Source of the DNA: Enterobacter sp. Ag1
Lineage (GTDB): Bacteria; Pseudomonadota; Gammaproteobacteria; Enterobacterales; Enterobacteriaceae
DNA length: 64,000 nucleotides
Assembly: GCA_000277545.1 (NCBI GenBank)
Contig: AKXM01000016.1
Span: forward strand, 220,928-284,927
Direction: 5' to 3'
The notes beneath the pieces are model-generated. The model saw nothing but the letters and a program-made list of their open reading frames with translations. It searched no databases and was not told the DNA's origin. Shown here piece by piece: positions 57,927-64,000 of the stretch. Position 1 is the stretch's first letter, and each line of letters begins with the position of its first letter. The translations under genes were made by a program, and so were the position numbers.

Positions 57927-58253
57927 ATGGACTCACAAGCACGTCGCCGCGAACGCCGCGGAGCTAAGCAGGCTGAATGGAAAGCTGCTAATCCCCTGTT
58001 GGTGGGAGTAAGCGCTAAACCGGGGCGTCAGGTGCTGACGCTGAACAGGACGCCAATGCCACGCCCGGAGAAGGCCACTCAGGAAATCAACAAGTACGGG
58101 GTTCAGATTATCAATGCAGCAAAGAGGTTTTCATTTGAGCAAGGGAAAGCTGCTTCAAAACTAATTCAAAGGCATCAAAAGGTACTTAACGAAGCCAACC
58201 GCCAGATACACGCAGTTCAGAAGCAGCGTGGTAAATCGATACCCCTGATTTAG
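57927..58253 (+). CDS. N: Early antiterminator N
   Basis: A 108-residue protein: MDSQARRRERRGAKQAEWKA followed by ANPLLVGVSAKPG and the C-terminal RGKSIPLI. The arginine-rich N-terminal arm is almost that of lambda N and fits the lambda-type boxB loops; residues about 35-100 are unlike lambda, as expected for the flexible NusA/polymerase-binding part. AGGAGG precedes ATG 57927. Confidence 0.93.
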   Translation: MDSQARRRERRGAKQAEWKAANPLLVGVSAKPGRQVLTLNRTPMPRPEKATQEINKYGVQIINAAKRFSFEQGKAASKLIQRHQKVLNEANRQIHAVQKQRGKSIPLI

Positions 58254-58265
58254 GGGCATAGGAAA

Positions 58266-58652
58266 TCATTTATTCGGGCCATGAGGAGCGAGAGTGAACG
58301 CTAGATTATAGAGATTGCCATCAGGCGCTTTAAATTCGACTTCAAAGTAAATTTTGGGGTTGAATGGATCGGGCACGCTTTTGGCTATGCACGTCGACCG
58401 CCATGCTATGTGTCCATTCTTTCCTTCTCCAAGAGAGCGGGACTTCCACCAGTCGTACCATGACTGATCATTTGGCTGATCACTACCCTTTTCCCTCACG
58501 AACCAATGATTTCTCTTTGAGCGATTACTCATATCTGAGTTTGGGTACATAGGGGAAGGAAGCTTTTTATCAATCAACATAAGTCCTCTTCGGTAATTAC
58601 CGTTTCGATATTTACATTCTGCGTCATAACAATGGTTAATCAAGTTTTTCAT
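58266..58652 (-). CDS. Unknown protein antisense to the pL operon
   Basis: A 128-residue basic soluble protein (MKNLINHCYDAECKYRNGNYRRGLMLIDKKLPSPMYPNSDMSNRSKRNHWFVREKG..., AWRSTCIAKSVPDPFNPKIYFEVEF). It reads against the surrounding early genes, 12 bases from the N stop. No family known. Its orientation suggests lysogenic expression, opposite to N. Confidence 0.6.
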   Translation of the reverse strand: MKNLINHCYDAECKYRNGNYRRGLMLIDKKLPSPMYPNSDMSNRSKRNHWFVREKGSDQPNDQSWYDWWKSRSLGEGKNGHIAWRSTCIAKSVPDPFNPKIYFEVEFKAPDGNLYNLAFTLAPHGPNK

Positions 58653-58653
58653 A

Positions 58654-58676
58654 AGGTCGCTTAGGCGGCCTTTTTT
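58654..58676 (+). terminator. Terminator in the pL operon (tL-type)
   Basis: AGGTCGC, TTAG, GCGGCCT with one wobble pair, then six T. Downstream of N and passed by N-modified polymerase; it also covers the start of the antisense gene. Confidence 0.75.
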
Positions 58677-58704
58677 ATTACATACGGTTTAACAGAGGTG
58701 AGAG

Positions 58705-58932
58705 ATGTCAAAGCAGATTGCAGAGGCAAAAATCCTTGATGCCAACGGTACGTATTTCATTAACGGGAGCATCATCCCGTTTTACCTGAATGAAGATGGT
58801 GATACGTACCTGGTGGAAGAATATGAAAAAGGTGAGCCATGTGAGCACCTGATTAAGGACTTGTTCGCGGATAGCGTGATGGTTGCGGTAAACCCAGTCG
58901 GCTACGAAAACATTGGCTCGGCGCACAACTAA
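58705..58932 (+). CDS. Small early protein
   Basis: A 75-residue acidic protein (MSKQIAEAKILDANGTYFINGSIIPFYLNEDGDTYLVEEYEKGE...). GAGGTGAGAG precedes the ATG. Unknown; pL operon. Confidence 0.6.
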   Translation: MSKQIAEAKILDANGTYFINGSIIPFYLNEDGDTYLVEEYEKGEPCEHLIKDLFADSVMVAVNPVGYENIGSAHN

Positions 58933-59039
58933 ATAGAGGGTGAGGACATTCCGCATCAGCTTTCATTGAGAGCTGATTCTGATGAATTCTCAGACTCTAC
59001 GGTGACCGGAGCCATCATCCGGCAGAACTGAATCGGGGG

Positions 59040-59153
59040 ATGTATGTGAAAAGTAACGCTGGCGAGCGCATACGTACCCTCGTTGTCATTGTTTGCCGTC
59101 CTATGGGGCGGCTTTTTTATTCGCGTTTATCAATGAGCGCAGTCGCTGATTAA
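59040..59153 (+). CDS. Possible 37-residue early peptide
   Basis: MYVKSNAGERIRTLVVIVCR then PMGRLFYSRLSMSAVAD, with GGGGGAT just before the ATG: a short hydrophobic centre with basic flanks. A weak plus-strand hairpin with six T (59095-59118) lies inside it, so the stretch may instead be a leader RNA. The rest of 58933-59178 has no other frame. Confidence 0.4.
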   Translation: MYVKSNAGERIRTLVVIVCRPMGRLFYSRLSMSAVAD

Positions 59154-59178
59154 TGAACACAAACAACAGGAGTTACCC

Positions 59179-59319
59179 ATGATGAAATTTGCCATCGCGG
59201 GTGGTTTCGCCGTGGGCGTTTACCACCAAAACGAAAGCCAGCTCGAAAGACTGACCCGCCAACTCCGCAATATCGGGAAGTGGTTTAAAGATACCCTCAA
59301 CCAGCGCGGAGAGCCGTAA
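59179..59319 (+). CDS. 46-residue early protein
   Basis: MMKFAIAGGFAVGVYHQNES then QLERLTRQLRNIGKWFKDTL and NQRGEP: short hydrophobic start, amphipathic helix. CAGGAG seven bases before the ATG; two bases before the next gene. Unknown. Confidence 0.6.
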   Translation: MMKFAIAGGFAVGVYHQNESQLERLTRQLRNIGKWFKDTLNQRGEP

Positions 59320-59321
59320 TC

Positions 59322-59510
59322 ATGACAATCGTAACTGTTAACGGAACCATTCTGGTTCAGCAAGGTAATCGCGAGTTCAAGAAGCTTTATGAAGATAGCT
59401 TCCCCAACACAAAAGATGGATGGAAGGACGCCGCATGGTGGGCGTGGGAAATAGCGATGGGCTGGCACAAATCACAGAACGATGACTGGGAAAAACTGCA
59501 TGCCGCATGA
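59322..59510 (+). CDS. 62-residue early protein
   Basis: MTIVTVNGTILVQQGNREFKKLYEDSFPNTKDGWKDAAWWAWEIAMGWHKSQND...: tryptophan-rich helix in the second half. Unknown; packed between small pL-operon genes. Confidence 0.6.
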   Translation: MTIVTVNGTILVQQGNREFKKLYEDSFPNTKDGWKDAAWWAWEIAMGWHKSQNDDWEKLHAA

Positions 59511-59643
59511 TCAGGAAGACAAAGACTTTATCGCCCTGCTATCAGGCGAGCTTCAGGAGTCTATCGAGCAGCAAATCAACCTCGCCGCCGAGCGCGGTAA
59601 CGAGCAAATCAGTTGGGATGAGTTTGGGGGTAATTACCAATGA
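59500..59643 (+). CDS. 47-residue acidic early protein
   Basis: MPHDQEDKDFIALLSGELQE then SIEQQINLAAERGNEQISWD and EFGGNYQ. It overlaps the previous gene and ends with ATGA onto erf. An ATG at 59482 is an alternative start. Unknown; coupling to erf suggests an accessory recombination role. Confidence 0.55.
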   Translation: MPHDQEDKDFIALLSGELQESIEQQINLAAERGNEQISWDEFGGNYQ

Positions 59644-60254
59644 GCGTATACAAGGCAATTAGCGCCGTAGCAAAGGAAATGGCAGAGCAAGGCATCAGCA
59701 AAGACCGGCGCAATGCACAGCAGGGGTTTAACTTTCGCGGCATCGATCAGGTCTATAACGCACTGGCCCCCGCATTAGTCCGCCACGGGCTTCTGATTCT
59801 CCCGCGCATCACTGAGAGAACAGTTACCGAACGCACCACGCAGAAAGGCGGCGTTTTGTTCTATGTGGTGGTTAAGGCTGAGTTTGATTTTGTTGGCGTG
59901 GAAGATGGCAGCGTTCATACCGTAATAACTTACGGTGAGGCCATGGATAGCGGAGACAAGGCAACAAACAAGGCCATGTCTATCGCCTACAAATATGCTG
60001 CCTTGCAGGCTTTCTGCATTCCAACGGAAGAAACGGCAATTGATGCTGATGCCGAGGTTCATCACATCAAACCAGCTGACGCGGACCAGATTCTTGCAGA
60101 ATTCACAAACTATACCGGCACTGAAAACGACAGCAAAAAGCTTCAGGAGCGCTATGCGGCAACGTGGAGCCAGTTGAATGGGTTCCCTGAACAGCAGGCT
60201 AAGTGCAAAGACGTTACCGGCATTCGCCTGAAAGAGCTGAAGCAGGCCGCGTGA
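59640..60254 (+). CDS. erf: Erf-family single-strand annealing protein
   Basis: A 204-residue protein: VYKAISAVAKEMAEQGISKDRRNAQQGFNFRGIDQVYNALAPAL, then TYGEAMDSGDKATNKAMSIAYKYAALQAFCIPTEE, the ERF core. It circularises and recombines phage DNA, as in P22. No gam or exonuclease gene is next to it. Confidence 0.92.
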   Translation: MSVYKAISAVAKEMAEQGISKDRRNAQQGFNFRGIDQVYNALAPALVRHGLLILPRITERTVTERTTQKGGVLFYVVVKAEFDFVGVEDGSVHTVITYGEAMDSGDKATNKAMSIAYKYAALQAFCIPTEETAIDADAEVHHIKPADADQILAEFTNYTGTENDSKKLQERYAATWSQLNGFPEQQAKCKDVTGIRLKELKQAA

Positions 60255-60442
60255 TGAGCACCATCAAGCGCCGCGGCAATCAGATATCACTCGGTCGGCA
60301 CTGGACGAATAAGGAAATAAATCAGACCAGGGATATGGCCGGCAAGGTCCACTCAAAGCACATCGCCAGAATACTCGACCGCTCTTACGAATCGCTTCGG
60401 CAGATGGCTAAGCGCCAGCACATCAGCTTACGCCTGCAATAA
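60254..60442 (+). CDS. Small helix-turn-helix protein
   Basis: A 62-residue protein: MSTIKRRGNQISLGRHWTNK then EINQTRDMAGKVHSKHIARI LDRSYESLRQMAKRQ, a Myb/SANT-like or homeodomain-like three-helix pattern. Start overlaps the erf stop (TGATG). Confidence 0.65.
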   Translation: MSTIKRRGNQISLGRHWTNKEINQTRDMAGKVHSKHIARILDRSYESLRQMAKRQHISLRLQ

Positions 60443-60457
60443 CCAAAGGACACGAAC

Positions 60458-60763
60458 ATGCCATCACCTCAACCCGGGGCGGATAACCCTCGCCTGTGCA
60501 CTGCCAAAACCAAAGAAGAGGTGATGGCTAACTTCGCCAGATATTGGGGCATGTCACAAGCAGGAGAAATTGAGCCAGAGACGAAACAGCAGCGCATGGA
60601 GCGGCAGGCTAATGCTCTAGCGGATGCGTTGCGGCACAGAGACAACTTCAAAACATCGTTCTATCCGGAATGGGAAACCATCGGCCCTCACCTTCCATAT
60701 GAATACACCGACGACCGCTCTCGCGTCCGCTTTGGTCGCTATGGCGCTCGCATTAGCGACTAA
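60458..60763 (+). CDS. Unknown early protein
   Basis: A 101-residue protein (MPSPQPGADNPRLCTAKTKEEVMANFARYWGMSQAGEIEPETKQQRMERQANALADALRHRD...). Soluble, helical. Unknown. Confidence 0.6.
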   Translation: MPSPQPGADNPRLCTAKTKEEVMANFARYWGMSQAGEIEPETKQQRMERQANALADALRHRDNFKTSFYPEWETIGPHLPYEYTDDRSRVRFGRYGARISD

Positions 60764-60773
60764 GGAACACATC

Positions 60774-60959
60774 ATGTTCAACCATCAATACAACCCGGAT
60801 ATGACTCCGGGTGACGCATCAGCTCTCCCTAAATGTTGCAAAGCACCCATGCCAACCAAAGCAGAGCTGTTGGCTCGATGCAGCTTTCCAGGCGTGAATC
60901 AGAACAAATATCTGAACAGGATGATCAGGAGCGAGAAATGCAAGGAGCAAGGCAAATGA
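60774..60959 (+). CDS. 61-residue early protein
   Basis: MFNHQYNPDMTPGDASALPK then CCKAPMPTKAELLARCSFPG VNQNKYLNRM...: Cys-Cys and a third Cys may bind metal. AAGGA before ATG 60774; ends as ATGA onto the next gene. Confidence 0.6.
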   Translation: MFNHQYNPDMTPGDASALPKCCKAPMPTKAELLARCSFPGVNQNKYLNRMIRSEKCKEQGK

Positions 60960-61963
60960 GCATTGACCATCGCTGTATTGCAGAAAAAACCATAAATATC
61001 GTTTCTGTTTCTGGTGGGAAAGACAGTCTTGCTCAGTGGTTGCTGGCGACTGAGAACAATATCCCGCACGTAACAGTTTTTGCCGATACAGGGCATGAGC
61101 ACCCCCAGACAATGGAGTATCTGGATTATCTGGAGGCAAAACTTGGAAAAATTACGCGTGTTAAGGCTGACTTCTCTCGCCAGATTGAGGGCAAGCGTAA
61201 GTTTATTGCTGAGAGGTGGCCGGTTTCACTCGTCGAGGAGTGCGGTATGTCTCAGGACGAGGCATCAGAGCGTATCGCTCAGGCACTGGATATTCTTCGC
61301 CCTACAGGAATTCCGTTCCTAGACCTTTGTATGTGGAAAGGCCGATTCCCAAGCACTAAAGCCCGGTTCTGTACGTTTGACCTTAAACATGAGCCAGTGC
61401 GGGTTCAGGTTGTATTACCAGCTCTGGAAGAATACGACGAGGTTATCAGTTGGCAAGGCGTACGCGCTCAGGAATCACCCGCCCGTGCCGGGTTGCCCGT
61501 ATGGGAAGAGGATGCTGATAACACACCTGGCCTTCACGTCTACCGGCCAATACTGAACTGGTTGCATGAGGATGTGTTTGCCCTGGCTAAGCGCCACGGT
61601 ATCAAGCCGAATCCACTCTATGAGAAAGGATGTAGCCGTGTTGGGTGCATGCCTTGCATTCATGCCCGTAAGTCAGAACTGGCCGAAATATTCCAGCGTT
61701 GGCCAGAAGAAATTCAGCGTGTTGCTAAATGGGAAAGACTGGTCGCGGCTTGCTCACGCCGTGGTAACTCTACTTTCTTCCCTTCGACACACGATCCGCG
61801 TCGGGCTGAGAAACGAATAGACGTCATCACCGTTGATAAATACGGCATTGAGTCATACCGGGACTGGGCAATGACAACGCGAGGAGGCGCACAGTTCGAT
61901 TTGCTGGCAGAAGCCAATGACAAATCAGTTTGTAGCAGCGTTTACGCCGGTGTTTGTGAGTAG
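60956..61963 (+). CDS. PAPS-reductase-family PP-loop protein
   Basis: A 335-residue protein. PP-loop ATP site IVSVSGGKDSLAQWLLA, then TVFADTGHEHPQTMEYLDYL. C-terminal cysteines ARFCTFDLKHEP and KGCSRVGCMPCIHARKSEL look like an Fe-S or metal site of DndC/CysH-like enzymes. This family adenylates and transfers sulfur or reduces PAPS; the phage substrate is unknown. ATG 60956 overlaps the upstream stop; the frame stays open further up but inside the previous gene. Confidence 0.82.
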   Translation: MSIDHRCIAEKTINIVSVSGGKDSLAQWLLATENNIPHVTVFADTGHEHPQTMEYLDYLEAKLGKITRVKADFSRQIEGKRKFIAERWPVSLVEECGMSQDEASERIAQALDILRPTGIPFLDLCMWKGRFPSTKARFCTFDLKHEPVRVQVVLPALEEYDEVISWQGVRAQESPARAGLPVWEEDADNTPGLHVYRPILNWLHEDVFALAKRHGIKPNPLYEKGCSRVGCMPCIHARKSELAEIFQRWPEEIQRVAKWERLVAACSRRGNSTFFPSTHDPRRAEKRIDVITVDKYGIESYRDWAMTTRGGAQFDLLAEANDKSVCSSVYAGVCE

Positions 61964-61977
61964 GGAGAAGTAATTCA

Positions 61978-62355
61978 ATGATTAAAGAAAAAAACGCTGT
62001 CGATGCATATTTCGCCACCATCCACATGGCAGGAGATATCAATCACGCCAGGCAGATATGCCGAAAATTCGTTATGTCCGGTAACTGCGTCCAGTTAACG
62101 CCATGCGAATTTATATACACGGGCGGGATGGAGGTCGGTTTCACAGTGCGTTTGATGAATTATGCTCGCTTCCCTCGCGAGCTGGATGAAATTGATTCTG
62201 ACGCTTTACAGCTCGCTTGTCAGCTTTGTCGCGAGCTCTGTCAGCTGAGCTTCACCATCGAGACGCCACACACCTCGACTTATTACACAGATGATAATTT
62301 TAAGTCGGAGGCTAGCCAGTTATCTGTGAATCCTGAGCGAGCGGTAAAAAAGTAA
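61978..62355 (+). CDS. Conserved lambdoid early protein
   Basis: A 125-residue protein (MIKEKNAVDAYFATIHMAGDINHARQICRKFVMSGNCVQLTPCEFIYTGGMEVGFTVRLMNYARFPRE...). A common gene near int in enterobacterial lambdoid phages; function not known to me. Confidence 0.7.
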   Translation: MIKEKNAVDAYFATIHMAGDINHARQICRKFVMSGNCVQLTPCEFIYTGGMEVGFTVRLMNYARFPRELDEIDSDALQLACQLCRELCQLSFTIETPHTSTYYTDDNFKSEASQLSVNPERAVKK

Positions 62356-62456
62356 ATAGGTGTGATGTCTGCCGCGAGGGTGCTCGCGGTGGGTGTGGCA
62401 CCTGCGCATTTAAAGATTTTTGAACGCCGGGTGCAGCCGGTTAAAAGGGGTTACCT

Positions 62457-62693
62457 ATGTCTCGTATGATGAACTTAATTGACTGGGCCAAAGAGGAATT
62501 TGGAGAGCAGGCGCCAAGTGAAAGGATTTTAAAGAAATACGCTAAAGGAAAAATGATTGCGCCACCAGCTGTTAAGGTTGGTCGTAAGTGGATGGTCGAT
62601 CGCGAGGCACGATACGTTGGCATTATCGCCGCTCCTGCCCTCCCGGTTAATTCTAACCCCAGACTAAAGCGGATAATTTCTGATGGCTGCTAG
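62457..62693 (+). CDS. xis: Excisionase
   Basis: A 78-residue winged-helix protein: MSRMMNLIDWAKEEFGEQAPSERILKKYAKGKMIAPPAVKVGRKWMVD is the excisionase fold (recognition helix, then KVGRKW wing). It overlaps int by 11 bases and directs prophage excision. Confidence 0.88.
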   Translation: MSRMMNLIDWAKEEFGEQAPSERILKKYAKGKMIAPPAVKVGRKWMVDREARYVGIIAAPALPVNSNPRLKRIISDGC

Positions 62694-63825
62694 ACCACGT
62701 TCGCATAAAATCTCTATACCTAATCTTTATTGCAAACTGGACAAGAGAACAGGCAAGATTTATTGGCAATATAAACACCCTATTTCTGGCCGATTTCATA
62801 GCCTTGGGACTGATGAAACAGAAGCAAAGCAGGTAGCTAACGAGGCAAACACAATCATTGCTGAGCAGAGGACCAGACAGATTCTCAGCGTAAATGGTCG
62901 CCTTGCCCGGATGAAAGGAAAAAGAACAGATATAACTGTTACTGAATGGATTGATAAATACATAACAATCCAGGAAGAACGGCTAAATAATAATGAGCTA
63001 CGTCTAAACTCTTTTAAACAAAAAAACAAACCACTTAGACTCTTCAGAGAGCATTTTGGTATGCGCCATATCAAAGATATTGAGACTATTGATATCGCTG
63101 AAATTACCGATGCTATTAAAAGTGAAGGGCATGGCCGTATGGCTCAGATAGTTCGTCTAGTTTTGGTTGATGTATTTAAAGAAGCTCAGCATGCAGGGCA
63201 TGTTCCCCCAGGATACAACCCTGCGATGGCAACAAAACAGCCCCGGCATAAGGTTAAGCGTCAAAGACTCTCTTTTGAAGAATGGAATGCAATTTATCTG
63301 GCAGCGGAAAATCAACAACCTTATTTACAATGCGGTATGCTTTTGGCACTTGTTACCGGCCAGAGGCTTGGTGATATTTGCAATATGAAATTCTCAGATA
63401 TATGGGACGACATGCTTCATATTGAGCAAGAAAAGACAGGCTCGAAAGTAGCTATCCCTCTCAACCTGAAATGCGAAGAATTAGGATTAACGCTACGCGA
63501 TGTGGTTGCAAAATGCAGAGACGCAGTTATCAGCAAGTATCTTGTTCACTTCCGCCACTCAACTTCTCAATCTACCAGGGGAGATCGCGTGTCCTCCAGC
63601 AGCCTTACCACAACGTTCAAAAAAGCCAGAAACAAATGCGGCGTTGAATGGGAGGAAGGAACGGCACCAACCTTCCACGAGCAGCGTTCTTTATCGGAGA
63701 GAATGTATAGAGAGCAAGGGATAGATACAAAAAAATTACTTGGTCACCGGTCTTCAAAGATGACTGACAAATATAACGACGATCGAGGCAAAGACTGGGT
63801 AGTCATCGACTCTAAAACTGGGTAA
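62683..63825 (+). CDS. int: Tyrosine integrase
   Basis: A 380-residue recombinase. Arm-binding N-terminus (SIPNLYCKLDKRTGKIYWQYKHP), core-binding middle, catalytic domain with Arg in TGQRLGDICNMKFSDI, Lys in EKTGSKVAIPL, HEQRS (HxxR) and the tyrosine in LLGHRSSKMTDKYND. Located beside the right junction, as in phage 21 and e14, which also use icd. Confidence 0.94.
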   Translation: MAARPRSHKISIPNLYCKLDKRTGKIYWQYKHPISGRFHSLGTDETEAKQVANEANTIIAEQRTRQILSVNGRLARMKGKRTDITVTEWIDKYITIQEERLNNNELRLNSFKQKNKPLRLFREHFGMRHIKDIETIDIAEITDAIKSEGHGRMAQIVRLVLVDVFKEAQHAGHVPPGYNPAMATKQPRHKVKRQRLSFEEWNAIYLAAENQQPYLQCGMLLALVTGQRLGDICNMKFSDIWDDMLHIEQEKTGSKVAIPLNLKCEELGLTLRDVVAKCRDAVISKYLVHFRHSTSQSTRGDRVSSSSLTTTFKKARNKCGVEWEEGTAPTFHEQRSLSERMYREQGIDTKKLLGHRSSKMTDKYNDDRGKDWVVIDSKTG

Positions 63826-63836
63826 ATGAGGTGGAG

Positions 63837-63876
63837 TTTTGGGGAAGAATTTTGGGGAAAGTTTTGGGGAAGATTT
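63837..63876 (+). other. Integrase arm-type sites, right end
   Basis: Three tandem TTTTGGGGAA repeats between the int stop and the att core. They match the left-end site at 13031. Confidence 0.7.
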
Positions 63877-63884
63877 TAAGGAAG

Positions 63885-64000
63885 CAATAAAAAACGGGAA
63901 CCCTGAGGTTCCCGTTGTCACATCACCAGCGGCGCTGATTACATGTGTTTAATGATAGCGTCGCCAAACTCTGAACATTTCAGCAGCTTAGCGCCATCCA
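63885..64000. repeat. Right attachment-site repeat
   Basis: Matches 12693-12808 with one difference. Contains the icd terminator and stop. The repeat continues beyond the window. Confidence 0.95.
63939..64000 (-). CDS. icd: Isocitrate dehydrogenase, C-terminal end (partial)
   Basis: On the minus strand this reads ...[23 protein letters not shown]. The gene's body lies to the right of the window. This copy, attached to the 5' part, keeps icd functional: the phage carries the gene end in its attP, as known for phage 21 and e14. NADP-dependent isocitrate dehydrogenase of the TCA cycle. Confidence 0.92.
   Translation of the reverse strand, partial: DGAKLLKCSEFGDAIIKHM

Larger units (their letters stand above)
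12693..64000. mobile_element. Lambdoid siphovirus prophage integrated in icd
   Basis: The element is bounded by direct repeats of the icd 3' end. It holds int/xis at the right end, a lambda-type immunity region, replication genes, Q, a complete lysis cassette, terminase, portal, scaffold, capsid and a full lambda-type tail module. I see no disrupted essential gene, so it may be inducible. Structural genes follow the phi80/ES18-like head type (DUF4055-type portal, separate scaffold) with lambda M-L-K-I-J tail tip genes. The N and nutL resemble lambda, the repressor operators do not, and int/xis resemble the icd-targeting phage 21/e14 type. About 51 kb. Confidence 0.95.

Noticed and set aside
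62380..62760. CII-dependent promoter pI for int
   Set aside because: I found no TTGC-N6-TTGC pair near xis/int in the proper orientation.
12693..64000. CRISPR arrays or insertion sequences
   Set aside because: I saw no regularly spaced repeats of CRISPR type and no transposase; the repeats present are att sites, operators, iterons and terminators.

Overview
The window is enterobacterial chromosome (Enterobacter/Leclercia/Citrobacter-like; the genus cannot be fixed from sequence alone) carrying a complete-looking lambdoid siphovirus prophage. The evidence is a YqaE-like Pmp3 protein, a FumD orthologue, an intergenic region ending in the 3' part of icd, and phage genes closest in kind to the lambda/phi80/P22/phage 21 group. 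The bacterial part is about 1-12.7 kb and the prophage runs from about 12.7 kb to 63.9 kb.

Bacterial part (1-12.7 kb): an SDR-family reductase, a Pmp3-type membrane peptide, a DUF1304 membrane protein, FumD, an ASCH-domain protein, an exported protein, a YcgZ/YmgB-like regulator, a membrane diguanylate cyclase, a LysR/MFS divergent pair, a two-gene DUF6434 operon, an ABC-F ATPase, a zinc-ribbon protein, a DUF2625 protein and a nitrilase-family amidohydrolase. Three copies of a short TTGGCAC-type repeat lie between genes around 10.4-11.8 kb.

Prophage (about 12.7-63.9 kb): it sits in the 3' end of icd, like phage 21 and e14. The icd end and its terminator are duplicated at both junctions (12693-12808 and 63885-64000), and xis and int lie at the right junction. 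From the right: int, xis and an early 'left' operon read rightward from pL (N, single-strand annealing protein Erf, a PAPS-reductase-family protein, many small genes). The immunity region holds cI, cro, cII, five matching operators, nut sites and a pRE inside cII. Leftward from pR come O, a DnaB-type helicase, nin-type genes with an inserted HNH endonuclease, and Q. The late promoter pR' then drives lysis (holin, lysozyme, Rz/Rz1), terminase, portal, head, tail and side-fibre genes down to 16.6 kb.

Accessory genes (morons) are spread through this frame, many on the opposite strand or with their own terminator. The most striking is a 434-residue proteasome-beta-like N-terminal-threonine hydrolase plus a 52-residue partner in the slot where lambda has rexAB (55.7-57.2 kb). 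Others are: a P22 immI-like second immunity region (two ribbon-helix-helix repressors, BRO-N and Rha proteins) between tail genes; a UmuD'-like protein that begins at the residue where UmuD is cleaved and has lost both catalytic residues; a DinI-like gene under a LexA box; an STM2901/DUF1493 gene pair; the Cor exclusion lipoprotein; and several unknown membrane proteins. A 3' half of tRNA-Pro(GGG) at 14.1 kb, followed by an 18-base repeat that recurs at 15.8 kb, suggests that the left end contains an old attachment site of another element.
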